DNA of 43,593 bases from Bacteroidota bacterium (lineage in GTDB: Bacteria > Bacteroidota > Bacteroidia > Chitinophagales > Chitinophagaceae). Below, piece after piece: positions 8,686-17,642 of the stretch (position 1 is the first letter of the stretch; every line of letters starts with the position of its first letter). Below the pieces are notes generated by a model. That model saw only the letters and a program-made list of their open reading frames with translations. It was not told the DNA's origin and did not search any database. The stretch is from assembly GCA_013285855.1 (NCBI GenBank), contig JABDGW010000020.1, positions 1 through 43,593 on the forward strand. The letters are read 5' to 3'. The position numbers and the translations under genes were made by a program.

Positions 8686-9758
8686 CATTTCCCAAAACTA
8701 TATTCAAAAAAATTACCTCAATAAGGAAGTTTCACATTCGAACCGTAGTTTTTATTGCGGTTTCGTGGACTCTGACTGACATAATTGTAGTGCTTGTTTT
8801 TAATAACCTGCCTTCTGTTAATAAATTCAGTAGTCTTTTGCTTAGAGAATCTATTGTTTTTATAAGCAGCCTTATTATGGGCAATCTGCTCGTAGTACAA
8901 TTGCGAAGATGGCTTAGAAATTTTAATTTACTTAGCACACTTCTTTTAAAAAGCATCATTCTTGTTGTTGCAGCTTTTTTAATAAACATGCTTTTATATG
9001 CAATGAATTCTGTTTCTGTGTTAGGCTCTCCCGTTTCAAAATCGTTTCATCGTTTTTACAACGATTTTTCTGATGTGCACAGGCTTTTACAAAAATTATT
9101 TTACTGGCTTATACTTTTTGTGATAACACAATTACTTATTGAACTAAACGAAAAATATTCGCCTGGCGTTTTTTTAGATATACTGCTGGGTAAATATGCA
9201 ACCCCAAAAATTGAAAAGCGAATTGTAATGTTTATTGATCTGAAGGATTCAACGCCAATAGCTGAGAAACTGGGCAGCCAGCAATATTTCAGATTTATAA
9301 GTGAATTTATATATTATATTTCAGAAGCGCTAATTGAATATGGCGGAAGAATTTACCAGTATGTAGGTGATGAAATTGTTGTTTCGTGGCTGCACAAAGA
9401 TGGCAACTCAAAAAAATGTATTATGGCGCTTATTAAAGCCCGCAGAAATTTAAACAGGAAACAACAACATTTTATAAAACATTACAATATTTCTCCTGAA
9501 TTCAGAGCTGGCATTCATGTTGGCGAAGTAACTGTTGGTGAGATTGGCGTTATAAAAAAAGACCTAGCCATGAGCGGAGATACTATGAATACAACAGCAA
9601 GAATAAGATCAGCTTCTTCAGAATTAAATTCGGCTATATTAATGTCAAAAGATTTTTGCAGCGATATAAGTTTAAGAGAAGGACAAACTCAAAGCCTTGG
9701 CATGATTGAGCTTAAAGGCAAGGCAAGTGAAATGGAGCTTTTTGCCTTAACTATTTAA
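8682..9758 (+). CDS. Membrane-anchored class III nucleotide cyclase
   Basis: A 358-residue protein. Four hydrophobic helices occupy about residues 21-40, 56-74, 87-108 and 137-154; a class III adenylate/guanylate cyclase catalytic domain follows from about 178. The two metal aspartates are D186 (MFIDLKDST) and D230 (QYVGDE), and the transition-state pair N303/R307 sits in SGDTMNTTARI. The purine-selecting lysine of typical adenylyl cyclases is replaced by Q226, and the Asp/Thr partner position by A296. The enzyme therefore looks catalytically competent, but its base preference cannot be read as ATP. No HAMP, PAS or GAF sensor is present; input would come through the membrane helices or partners. 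It is the last gene of the 893-9758 operon and overlaps ppk1 by four bases at its start. Its 3' end overlaps convergent murB by three or four bases. Confidence 0.9.
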   Translation: MTFPKTIFKKITSIRKFHIRTVVFIAVSWTLTDIIVVLVFNNLPSVNKFSSLLLRESIVFISSLIMGNLLVVQLRRWLRNFNLLSTLLLKSIILVVAAFLINMLLYAMNSVSVLGSPVSKSFHRFYNDFSDVHRLLQKLFYWLILFVITQLLIELNEKYSPGVFLDILLGKYATPKIEKRIVMFIDLKDSTPIAEKLGSQQYFRFISEFIYYISEALIEYGGRIYQYVGDEIVVSWLHKDGNSKKCIMALIKARRNLNRKQQHFIKHYNISPEFRAGIHVGEVTVGEIGVIKKDLAMSGDTMNTTARIRSASSELNSAILMSKDFCSDISLREGQTQSLGMIELKGKASEMELFALTI

Positions 9759-10771
9759 ATAATATTTACTTCTCTTTCCAACTCAATTGCAAATTTGTTT
9801 TTAACACTTTGCAAAATTTCTTCAGAAAGATCATAAATTTCTTCGCCGCTTGCATTACCATAATTCACTAATACCAGCGGCTGATGTGCATGTACACCCG
9901 CATCATTCTTTTTAAAGCCCTTCCAACCGCATTGTTCAATAAGCCAGGCGGCAGGAATTTTTACATGAGTGTTATCATTTATATAGTGCGGCATATTTGG
10001 ATAAGTATTTTGAAGCGATTTAAATTGTTTTAACAACACTGTTGGGTTTTTAAAGAAGCTTCCTGCATTTCCAATTATTTTTGGATCGGGTAATTTACTA
10101 CTGCGAATGTTTATAACTGCCTGGGAGATTGACTGGATAGACAGCTCTTTAACATGCATTTTTTCAAGCTCCTGTTCAATTGCTCCGTAAGATGTATTGA
10201 ATGCAGGCACTTTATTTAGCCTGAATGTTACATTAAGTATTACAAATTGATCTTTATATTTTCTTTTAAAGATACTGTCCCGGTAACCAAATTCGCAATC
10301 ATTTGTGCTGAATGTATGTATAGATTGATCCTGCCTGTTTAAAGCTTCAAGGCTTTCAAAAACATCTTTTATTTCTACACCGTAAGCGCCGATATTTTGC
10401 ATTGGAGATGCGCCAACGTTACCCGGAATCAAACTTAAATTTTCCATGCCGGCATAATTATGTTTAATGCAATGCAAAACAAACTGGTGCCAGTTTTCTC
10501 CTCCTGCTGCTTTTACATACAGATAATGGGTGTCTTCCTTTATTAATTCAATACCCTTTAATTCATTTTTTAAAACAAGACCGCCAACATTTTTTGTAAA
10601 TAAAATATTACTGCCTCCGCCAAGAATAAACTTGTTACTGTTAGTGTGCGGGTTATAATTTATTAATTCTTTCAACTCATTAATTGTTGAAAAAGCTGCA
10701 AAATATTCCGCGCTTACATTAATGCCGAAAGTGTTGTATGGTTTAAGCGAAAATTCTTTAAGAATATTCAA
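9755..10771 (-). CDS. murB: UDP-N-acetylmuramate dehydrogenase
   Basis: MurB reduces UDP-GlcNAc-enolpyruvate to UDP-MurNAc with NADPH and FAD in cytoplasmic peptidoglycan synthesis. The 338-residue length and the sequence fit the type I (E. coli-like) form: SLKPYNTFGI at the start, ILGGGSNILF for FAD binding, GNVGASPMQNIGAYGVE, the FGYRDSIFK arginine, and GNAGSFFKNP with the proton-donor serine. The start is TTG at 10771: no in-frame ATG lies nearby and an in-frame stop is two codons upstream, while the protein's conserved N-terminus requires this start. A good -7 box, TAACTTTG on the minus strand (10791-10798), sits about 20 bases upstream, although no clear -33 element is seen. It is separated from the upstream T9SS gene by a terminator, so it is its own unit. 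Confidence 0.97.
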   Translation of the reverse strand: MNILKEFSLKPYNTFGINVSAEYFAAFSTINELKELINYNPHTNSNKFILGGGSNILFTKNVGGLVLKNELKGIELIKEDTHYLYVKAAGGENWHQFVLHCIKHNYAGMENLSLIPGNVGASPMQNIGAYGVEIKDVFESLEALNRQDQSIHTFSTNDCEFGYRDSIFKRKYKDQFVILNVTFRLNKVPAFNTSYGAIEQELEKMHVKELSIQSISQAVINIRSSKLPDPKIIGNAGSFFKNPTVLLKQFKSLQNTYPNMPHYINDNTHVKIPAAWLIEQCGWKGFKKNDAGVHAHQPLVLVNYGNASGEEIYDLSEEILQSVKNKFAIELEREVNII

Positions 10772-10845
10772 TGTTTACTGTTTCAGGCTTCAAAGTTATT
10801 GGTTAGGCAACGCTTTGTTTTATAATTATAATTGCAGGAAATAAA

Positions 10846-10875
10846 AAAGTTTAGTGCGGTTGTTCACTAAACTTT
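10846..10875 (-). terminator. Intrinsic terminator after the T9SS CTD-only gene
   Basis: AAAGTTTAGTG (10846-10856) pairs perfectly with CACTAAACTTT (10865-10875) around an 8-base loop. On the minus strand the stem is followed by a T-rich run (TTTATTT), as expected for a rho-independent terminator of the gene ending at 10899. This isolates murB from the surface-protein block. Confidence 0.8.
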
Positions 10876-10898
10876 CTAAAAATATTTTTAAAATAAAA

Positions 10899-11282
10899 TT
10901 ACCTGTTTACCTGGAATTTACCTGTTTCCAGAATTTTGCCCGTTTTATCCTGCAACTGGTAAATATAAATACCGCGGTAAAATTCGTTTGTAAAAGTTAA
11001 TGTTGCCTTTATTGATGATACATTAACCTCATACATTTTTTTACCAGTAAAGGTGTAAATCTGTAAAGTATAATTTCTTGAAATATAATCAGCAGGAAAT
11101 TCAAAATTTACAAATGATACTGCAGGGTTTGGATAACATTTAATTGCTTTTACCTGTATGCCTGAATTATTCCATGTACTGGCAATGTCAGGTTGTGTAA
11201 ACGCTGAAAAAAACAGGATTATCCCAACCAGCAAAGCCTTTGAAAAATAGCCCGAAAATTTAAGTGTAAAAGTTTTATTCAT
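10899..11282 (-). CDS. Small secreted protein consisting almost only of a T9SS type A sorting domain
   Basis: A 127-residue protein counted from the second ATG (MNKTFTLKF). It has a hydrophobic signal segment (KALLVGIILFFSAFTQ), about 20 residues of linker, and then a T9SS type A C-terminal sorting domain: CYPNPAVSFVNFEF, TLQIYTFTGKKMYEVN, FYRGIYIYQLQD and a final GKFQVNR. Such CTDs normally follow large cargo domains and direct export across the outer membrane with anchoring; here there is essentially no cargo. The later ATG is preferred because the best promoter -7 box lies at 11295-11302, only a few bases before the first ATG (11291). It lies downstream of PorP/SprF and the PKD adhesins on the same strand but has its own apparent promoter and terminator. 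The function is unknown. Confidence 0.75.
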   Translation of the reverse strand: MNKTFTLKFSGYFSKALLVGIILFFSAFTQPDIASTWNNSGIQVKAIKCYPNPAVSFVNFEFPADYISRNYTLQIYTFTGKKMYEVNVSSIKATLTFTNEFYRGIYIYQLQDKTGKILETGKFQVNR

Positions 11283-11294
11283 AATAATCAATTA

Positions 11295-11326
11295 CAAAAT
11301 TAGAATTAATAATCATTTTGACCAAA
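11295..11326 (-). promoter_or_regulatory. Strong Bacteroidota-type promoter for the CTD-only gene
   Basis: On the minus strand TTTG (11326-11323) is followed after 20 bases by TAATTTTG (11302-11295), an exact match to TTTG-N19/21-TAnnTTTG. Transcription would start very near 11288, leaving a leader of only a few bases before the ATG at 11282; this decides the choice of start codon. Confidence 0.55.
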
Positions 11327-11448
11327 TAGCCTGTAATATTTATATACCATTCAAAATTTTTACAATTTTTTAAGCTTTTTAAGATCCAACTTTTTTTTAA
11401 TTAAAATTCAAATAAAGAGCCAAAACCTCTTTTTCCGTTTAAGCACAA

Positions 11449-12477
11449 TTAGAATTTGGGACATAATACCGCATTCTTAGTGCTGTTGTTTCTATCAAGA
11501 AATCCAGCATAAGTAAGTGACAATTCAAATCCTCCCCGATATTGGCTTGCTGTTTTTAAAGTAGAAATATTTACATCATAACTCAATGCTACAGCAAAAG
11601 GCTTATAATCAATTTCCACAACAGGTACAAAAGCGTCTTTCCAACGCAAATAGCCTCCAAACTGAATTACATATTGGGGATTGGTATAATCTTCACCAAA
11701 TTTTCTTGCATACGTAATACCGCCAATCGTTTCATAATAATCGCCTTGCTTTGAATAATCACCCTGAAGTATTATAGATGAAACTTCATTCACAGAAAGA
11801 TTCACTCCTGCTGAAATCACCAGTTTGGGATTTAATTCAATTGGTGGATTTGCATAAAAGGAATTTTTAGGTCTGTTGAAATGATGGTAAGCAACACCTA
11901 CAAAATAATAATCTGTTTCGCTGCCTTGAATTGATGAATTAAAAGATAAGCCTGCACTTCCATCCCAATAATGGTAGCTGAATTTTGTTAGCGTTTCGCC
12001 ATCACTAAGCGAAGGATTATAGCCGTTTCCGTCAAATTGATTATTAGTAGTAATCTTGCTGCGGTCAATGCGGCGTTGTACATAACCGCCCATAATTCCA
12101 AATGATAAATACTTGCTTTTTGTATCGTTTAGCGATTTGTGATAGTTTAATGCAGGGTAAATGTTTGATGTTGTAAAATTTGTAGTGCCTGCCCTGTCAT
12201 ATAATATTTGTATACCGGTAGTTATAAAATCATTGCCTCTGCCAACGGGATTTTTATATTCAAAATTTATAGAACCTGTTTGATAAGGTGTAGTTACACT
12301 TTGCCACTGATTTCTATACACAGTCTGTAATCTTATATCACCTGCAAATATCCCGGCAAGCGACGGATTTCGCAATAACGGGGCTTCAAAAAACTGCGAA
12401 AAATGCGGATCTTGCCCGTAAGATTTACAAACAGTACAAAAAATAAACAGTACGGTTATGCGTAAACAGTTTTTCAT
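11449..12477 (-). CDS. PorP/SprF-family type IX secretion membrane protein
   Basis: A 342-residue outer-membrane protein with signal peptide MKNCLRITVLFIFCTVCKSYGQ followed by DPHFSQFFEAPLLRNPSLAG, the hallmark opening of the PorP/SprF family. YRNQWQSV and long alternating beta-strand stretches follow; it ends in a barrel-like strand. These proteins help secrete or anchor specific T9SS substrates, and SprF is needed for the SprB gliding adhesin. The ATG at 12477 is chosen over one at 12516 because it begins directly at the signal peptide. The gene lies 78 bases downstream of a 1604-residue PKD adhesin with a CHU_C tail on the same strand. This sprB-sprF-like order suggests the adhesin is its client; which of the two tandem adhesins it serves is unknown. 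Confidence 0.92.
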   Translation of the reverse strand: MKNCLRITVLFIFCTVCKSYGQDPHFSQFFEAPLLRNPSLAGIFAGDIRLQTVYRNQWQSVTTPYQTGSINFEYKNPVGRGNDFITTGIQILYDRAGTTNFTTSNIYPALNYHKSLNDTKSKYLSFGIMGGYVQRRIDRSKITTNNQFDGNGYNPSLSDGETLTKFSYHYWDGSAGLSFNSSIQGSETDYYFVGVAYHHFNRPKNSFYANPPIELNPKLVISAGVNLSVNEVSSIILQGDYSKQGDYYETIGGITYARKFGEDYTNPQYVIQFGGYLRWKDAFVPVVEIDYKPFAVALSYDVNISTLKTASQYRGGFELSLTYAGFLDRNNSTKNAVLCPKF

Positions 12478-12555
12478 GCCCGGATTTTTTGGATATTGAA
12501 ACGTAAATGTAAGCATAACACGAAATTAAAAGTGAGTAATCGGTTTTTTTAATAC

Positions 12556-15500
12556 TCAACGAAGCAACGTTATATTACCTTTTGAACTAATTACAGTTCC
12601 ATTCTCGCACATTATTTCAGCAATAAATACATATACATCCGCCTGAAGTGCCTTTCCGTTATATGTTCCATCCCATCCGTACGTTTGCTGGTTAGGCGAA
12701 AAATTATTACGTTCATATACAATTGCTCCCCACCGGCTAAATACACGGAACGATTTTACAGAAAATCCTTTTCCTCTTGGATAGAAATAATCATTCATAC
12801 CATCTCCATTAGGAGAAAACGTATTTGGGATGAAAAGATTTTGACCTTTACATAAAACCGTAATTGTCACATGCTTTTCCACACTACAACCAGCCACATT
12901 GTGCACATTTACAGCATAGGTTTGTGTAGCTGCGGGCTTAATTACCGGCTGAGAGCAATTAGTACATGAAATGCCTGAAGGTGGGCTCCATTGCCAGTAA
13001 GTAATATCATCGGAACCCAAAGCATCCACATGGTATTCACTACCGGCTTCAATAGTAATATTGCTATCTTTTATTTGTAAGGTTGGATATGGAAAAACAT
13101 TTACAATTGTTGATGCAGTATCGCTGAAACAACTTTTACTGTCTTTGCCTATAACAGAATAGGTAGTTGTAGTTTGCGGTGTTGATGATGTTACAGAATC
13201 GGTGCTATTGGTGACCAGCGATGAAGGCGCCCATGCATATATTTCAGCGCCTGTTGCCTGTAACCGGATACTGCTTCCAATACAAATTGTATCAGGTACT
13301 GTAAGTAAAACTTTTGCAGGCTGTATTACACGTATGTTTACAGAATCGCTGGCTGTGCATCCATAACTATTAGTACCGTTTAAGAAATATGTTGTAGTGT
13401 ACAATGGATTTGCCGCAGGGGCAGAGCACGTAAAACATGAAAGTGAAGTATTTGAAAGCCAGGAATATTTATCTGCACCTTTTGGATTAAGTATAATGGA
13501 TTGGCCCCGGCAAATTGCAGAATCAACACCAGCATCAACAATGGGTAAAGCATCTGTACGAATTGTATGATAAACTGTATCTGAACAGCCCGCTGCACTT
13601 ATTGCGGAAACAGACAAAGCATATTTACCCGGTGTATTAAAATAATATGTGGTATCCTTTGTATCTAAGGTTAGCCCATTTCCTAAATTCCATTTCCATA
13701 TTATATTTCCGGGTAAGTTATTGATAACGCCTGCTGTAAGCAACACCGCTGCGTTTACACAGACACTATCAGGTATGGTTGCAAAAATTTGAGGCGTGGA
13801 ATCAACTAAAATATTTATTGGTATTGTATAACTGCCCTCACAGCCTTTTTCGGTTTTAATATTTAATTGTGTATTGTATAATATTGAATTATGATAATAG
13901 TGATAAGGATTGAAACCGGTTGAACTATCACCATCTCCAAATTTCCAGTTGTATAAACTTACCTTATCATATAGTGTAGCGCTTGAATCTATAAAGTCAC
14001 ACCGGGAAGAATCACAAACACCCGGGTGAGAAGTGACAGAAAATTTTGCATCAACTCCGTATATCACAATAGTATCCTTATTTACAACGGGTATATGACA
14101 CCCGCCGGAATCAACAATAATAAGCTGCGGCACAAACCTACCCGGTTTCGCATAATTGTAAGTTGCATTTGAATCTGTTGAAGTTTGCGTTTCACCATTT
14201 CCAAAATCCCAGATATATCCAACAGTATTTTTAGCTTTTGCCGAGAATGAAATACTTAAAGGATTACAGCCGGTAAAAGGAGCATACGACAAATTTGCTA
14301 TGGGGCCTCTAACAACAAGAGGTTTTGCAAGTGTATCATAACAACTTCCATATCCCTGAACAATAAGTTTTAAAACATAGTTTGAAGGAGAAGTATAGTA
14401 ATGTTCTGGTGCTAATTCTGATGAAGTATTTCCATCGCCAAAATCCCATGTTACGGCGTTATAATTAACTGAATTGTTTACAGGGACAATTTTTGCAGGT
14501 GGACATGAAAAAAGCGTGTCAGGCAGTAAAAAATCAGCAACAGGATTAGCCACACGTATGTATTCAGATTTTAAGATTGAATCCGTACAACCATATTTAT
14601 CCTTAATTACCAACTGTACGTTATATAGGCCTTCTGTTGTATAATTATGCAGCGGTTCGGGAGTGCCTGAAGTTTGCCCATCGCCAAAATACCATTTATA
14701 TAATAACGAAACTCCATTGCTCGAATCAAAAAAATGAACACCATTGCCAGAGCATGTTAATGTATCCGCAACAAAAAAATCAGCAAATGGTTTAGTTATA
14801 TTTATAGCACTATAATTTGAGATTGTATCGTAACAGCTGTTATTATCAATTACCTTAAGCGAAACATCAAACAATCCTGTGGTAAAATAAGTGTGAACAA
14901 ACGGCCCGGCAGTTAGCGTATCAGGCTTGCTGTTATCTCCATAATTCCATATCCACTTTGTAATGGCATGTATGCCATCATCTGACGACTCATCTTTAAA
15001 ATTAACAGCAGAAGAAATACAGGTGCCGGGTTTATTAGAAAAAGCAGCATTAGGTCCAAAAATTTTTATTTGAATCTTTTGATCTATCGTATCCAGGCAG
15101 TTATTAATATCTTTTACTATAAGCAACGGCGAATAAATGCCTGCATTATTGTATAAATGATAAACACTATCGTTTTTACTCCTTATTGATGAAACAATGC
15201 CATCACCAAAATCCCATTGAAAATTTTTTATATTATTGGCATCGTATTGCGTTGCAAAAAAATGAATAGAATCGTATTTACAAAAATTTGATGCACCAGA
15301 TTGATAACCGAAAGACGGGGTTTCCTTTATTACATTCAATACGCCTTGTTTTATATCGGCACAACTGCCGTTTGTAACTTTCAGAGATACATTGAAAATT
15401 CCTTTTGAAGTATAAGTATGTGCAACATTCTGGCTATTTGAAGTGGTACCATCACCAAAATCCCAATACCAGGTTTTCGGGTCAATAGATTTATCTGTAA

Positions 15501-17370
15501 AAGTATAGTTGTAAGGATTGCTGCAGGCAGAAGAAAAATTAAATTTTGCTATTGGCGGTATTACATGAACATATTTATTTAAAGTAAGCGTATCATAACA
15601 CGCATACTGAGATACAATAAGACTAACATTTAAATAGCCGGTGTCAGAATAAATATGTTCCGGATTTTGTTCTGATGATGAGGTGCCATCACCAAAAAGC
15701 CATAACCAATCTGTTACAAAACCTGTTGATGAATCTATAAACTGTACAGGCGTTTCCGCACAAATATTTAAAGGGTGTGCCTTAAAAAAAGGAATAGGTG
15801 CCTTACCCAAAGAAACAGCACTTGGTATATATAAAGTATCACTGCATCCTTCTGATGTAACAACAATTAAAGTAACATTGTATATACCTGTTTTATTATA
15901 AGTGTGTGTAGCTACTGAATCATTTGATGTAGTGCCATCGCCAAAATTCCATTGATATGAACTTATAGCATCCCCTGAAATAATTTCAGGCCTTAATATA
16001 AGTGTTTGCGGTGCGCAACCTTCAAAAGGCAGGTTTTGAATACTTTGTATTTGAGGCGGTCCAAGTTGAATTAAATTTGTTTTTACTATTGTGTCAGGGC
16101 ATCCATTGGTGTTGTAATCAATAAGTATTACAGAATATTGTCCTGAGTTTGTATAAGTATGTTGCGGACTTTCTGATGTTGATGAAGTGCCATCACCAAA
16201 AAACCATTTATAACCCGTGGCTCCCTGACTTATATTATTAAATTGAATTGTTACCGGGTAATTACAAGTAATGCGCTTGCCGGAGGTTGTAAAATCTGCC
16301 TGCGCTTTTACCCCGGTTTTTATTGTTTTTCGCAGCGTATCTGCACAGCCGCCAAAGTTTGCATTAAGCGCAACCTGGAAGGTGCCGGCGGTTTTATAAT
16401 TATGTATCGCCTGTGGACCCGTAGCAGTCGTTCCATCTCCAAAGTCCCAGGTTTCTGTTAATGGTTGAGGAACAGAACTATCAGAAAAAATTACCTGGTC
16501 ATTTTCACAATCATTCGTAAAACCAAAATTAGCTTTAACATCGCCAACAGATATTATTTGCTGGTAAGTGCTAACACATCCATTTTCATTAATTGCTGTA
16601 AGCTGTGCCGTAAAATTTCCTGAAGCAGAATAAACATGCACAGGATTTTGTTGCATACTCGCACTCCCATCGCCAAAAAGCCATTGATACGTAAGGTTTG
16701 TACTTGATTGCGAAGTATTGGTAAACGTAACAGCAGCAGGCGGTTTACAAACATTCTTATACAGGTAATCAAAACCTGCATTTACCATGCCTCCAATTTT
16801 TATAAGCGATTGCTGCTGCAATGTTTTTTTGCAGCCAAAACTATTTGTAACAGTAAGCAATACATCAAAAGTGTCTGATACATTATATATATGTGAAGGA
16901 TTTTGTTGTGTAGATATAATTCCATCACCAAAATCCCATATCCATCCTGAAATTATGCCTTCTCCGGCTTTGCTTTCATCGGTAAAACCAACATTTAATG
17001 GTGCGCATCCATCTGTTGGTATTGCATTAAATACTATAGATGGATTTTCATGAACAATAATATAATTTGATTTAATAACAGAATCTTCTCCGGAAGAATT
17101 TTTTATACGAAGCTTTATAGTATAACTGCCCGGATTTACATATATGGCACCAGGATTTTTTAAAGTTGACACTGCACCATTACCAAGGTCCCAGGACCAT
17201 TGGGTAGGATTACCTGTTGAAGCATCTGTAAACTGAACAACTAATGGGGAACAACCTTCTTGCACATTTGAAATAAAATCGGCATTAAGCTGCGCCCTTG
17301 CATTTATACAAATAAAAGCAACCAGAAAACACAAGGTTCTCCTTAAATAAGAAGTGCAGAAAGTTTCCAT
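12556..17370 (-). CDS. Giant PKD-repeat surface protein with T9SS type B (CHU_C) C-terminus, copy 1
   Basis: A 1604-residue secreted protein: signal peptide (RRTLCFLVAFICINARAQ), about 15 PKD-type repeats over residues 30-1230, each marked by a W-x-F-G-D-G core (for example WDFGDGTTSN), then Ig-like segments (VDAGVDSAICRGQSIIL onward). The C-terminal gliding-motility-associated/CHU_C domain has FIPNTFSPNGDGMNDYFYP, FRVFSRWG and YNGKALQADVYVF. CHU_C tails route proteins through the type IX system to the surface; PKD arrays act as rigid stalks in adhesins such as SprB. No catalytic or carbohydrate-binding domain is visible. It is collinear with, and exactly the same length as, the next gene upstream (17643-22457). 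A TAATTTG element about 15 bases before the start codon is shared by both genes in nearly the same place. Confidence 0.9.
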   Translation of the reverse strand: METFCTSYLRRTLCFLVAFICINARAQLNADFISNVQEGCSPLVVQFTDASTGNPTQWSWDLGNGAVSTLKNPGAIYVNPGSYTIKLRIKNSSGEDSVIKSNYIIVHENPSIVFNAIPTDGCAPLNVGFTDESKAGEGIISGWIWDFGDGIISTQQNPSHIYNVSDTFDVLLTVTNSFGCKKTLQQQSLIKIGGMVNAGFDYLYKNVCKPPAAVTFTNTSQSSTNLTYQWLFGDGSASMQQNPVHVYSASGNFTAQLTAINENGCVSTYQQIISVGDVKANFGFTNDCENDQVIFSDSSVPQPLTETWDFGDGTTATGPQAIHNYKTAGTFQVALNANFGGCADTLRKTIKTGVKAQADFTTSGKRITCNYPVTIQFNNISQGATGYKWFFGDGTSSTSESPQHTYTNSGQYSVILIDYNTNGCPDTIVKTNLIQLGPPQIQSIQNLPFEGCAPQTLILRPEIISGDAISSYQWNFGDGTTSNDSVATHTYNKTGIYNVTLIVVTSEGCSDTLYIPSAVSLGKAPIPFFKAHPLNICAETPVQFIDSSTGFVTDWLWLFGDGTSSSEQNPEHIYSDTGYLNVSLIVSQYACYDTLTLNKYVHVIPPIAKFNFSSACSNPYNYTFTDKSIDPKTWYWDFGDGTTSNSQNVAHTYTSKGIFNVSLKVTNGSCADIKQGVLNVIKETPSFGYQSGASNFCKYDSIHFFATQYDANNIKNFQWDFGDGIVSSIRSKNDSVYHLYNNAGIYSPLLIVKDINNCLDTIDQKIQIKIFGPNAAFSNKPGTCISSAVNFKDESSDDGIHAITKWIWNYGDNSKPDTLTAGPFVHTYFTTGLFDVSLKVIDNNSCYDTISNYSAINITKPFADFFVADTLTCSGNGVHFFDSSNGVSLLYKWYFGDGQTSGTPEPLHNYTTEGLYNVQLVIKDKYGCTDSILKSEYIRVANPVADFLLPDTLFSCPPAKIVPVNNSVNYNAVTWDFGDGNTSSELAPEHYYTSPSNYVLKLIVQGYGSCYDTLAKPLVVRGPIANLSYAPFTGCNPLSISFSAKAKNTVGYIWDFGNGETQTSTDSNATYNYAKPGRFVPQLIIVDSGGCHIPVVNKDTIVIYGVDAKFSVTSHPGVCDSSRCDFIDSSATLYDKVSLYNWKFGDGDSSTGFNPYHYYHNSILYNTQLNIKTEKGCEGSYTIPINILVDSTPQIFATIPDSVCVNAAVLLTAGVINNLPGNIIWKWNLGNGLTLDTKDTTYYFNTPGKYALSVSAISAAGCSDTVYHTIRTDALPIVDAGVDSAICRGQSIILNPKGADKYSWLSNTSLSCFTCSAPAANPLYTTTYFLNGTNSYGCTASDSVNIRVIQPAKVLLTVPDTICIGSSIRLQATGAEIYAWAPSSLVTNSTDSVTSSTPQTTTTYSVIGKDSKSCFSDTASTIVNVFPYPTLQIKDSNITIEAGSEYHVDALGSDDITYWQWSPPSGISCTNCSQPVIKPAATQTYAVNVHNVAGCSVEKHVTITVLCKGQNLFIPNTFSPNGDGMNDYFYPRGKGFSVKSFRVFSRWGAIVYERNNFSPNQQTYGWDGTYNGKALQADVYVFIAEIMCENGTVISSKGNITLLR

Positions 17371-17642
17371 TGGTTCAGATGTTGCAAATTAGCAAAAAAT
17401 CAGGCCAATCAACGAGAATTTCGGTAACCATATCCTAGTTTACCGTGAATGCTAATATTTATTTAGTTACATGTAAAATAAACTTTGCTATGAGTAAGAA
17501 AACCAGGAAATCACAGTAGCGATAAAAAACCGACGAAGTTTATCGTAAACATGCAGATTCAAATAAGAAAAAAGAAATATAACGATTAAGGGCATTCGTA
17601 TATAGGCGAAAATCCGCAACGATGTATGGAGACTATTTTATG

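Noticed and set aside
5419-9758. Calling the HD-PycTM/PPK1/cyclase cluster a confirmed Pycsar defence system
   Set aside because: Canonical Pycsar is a cyclase plus an effector only. Here PPK1 intervenes, an HD domain is fused on, no other defence genes are nearby, and the cyclase carries membrane helices. It is kept as a hypothesis.
11449-12516. Earlier start of the PorP/SprF gene at 12516
   Set aside because: It would put 13 residues (MLTFTFQYPKNPG) before a clear signal peptide that starts at the ATG at 12477.
17371-17642. Intergenic hairpin CGATAAA/TTTATCG (17520-17545) as a terminator or RNA gene
   Set aside because: The stem is only 7 bases with a 12-base loop and no T-run on either strand; nothing in this 272-base gap resembles a known RNA.
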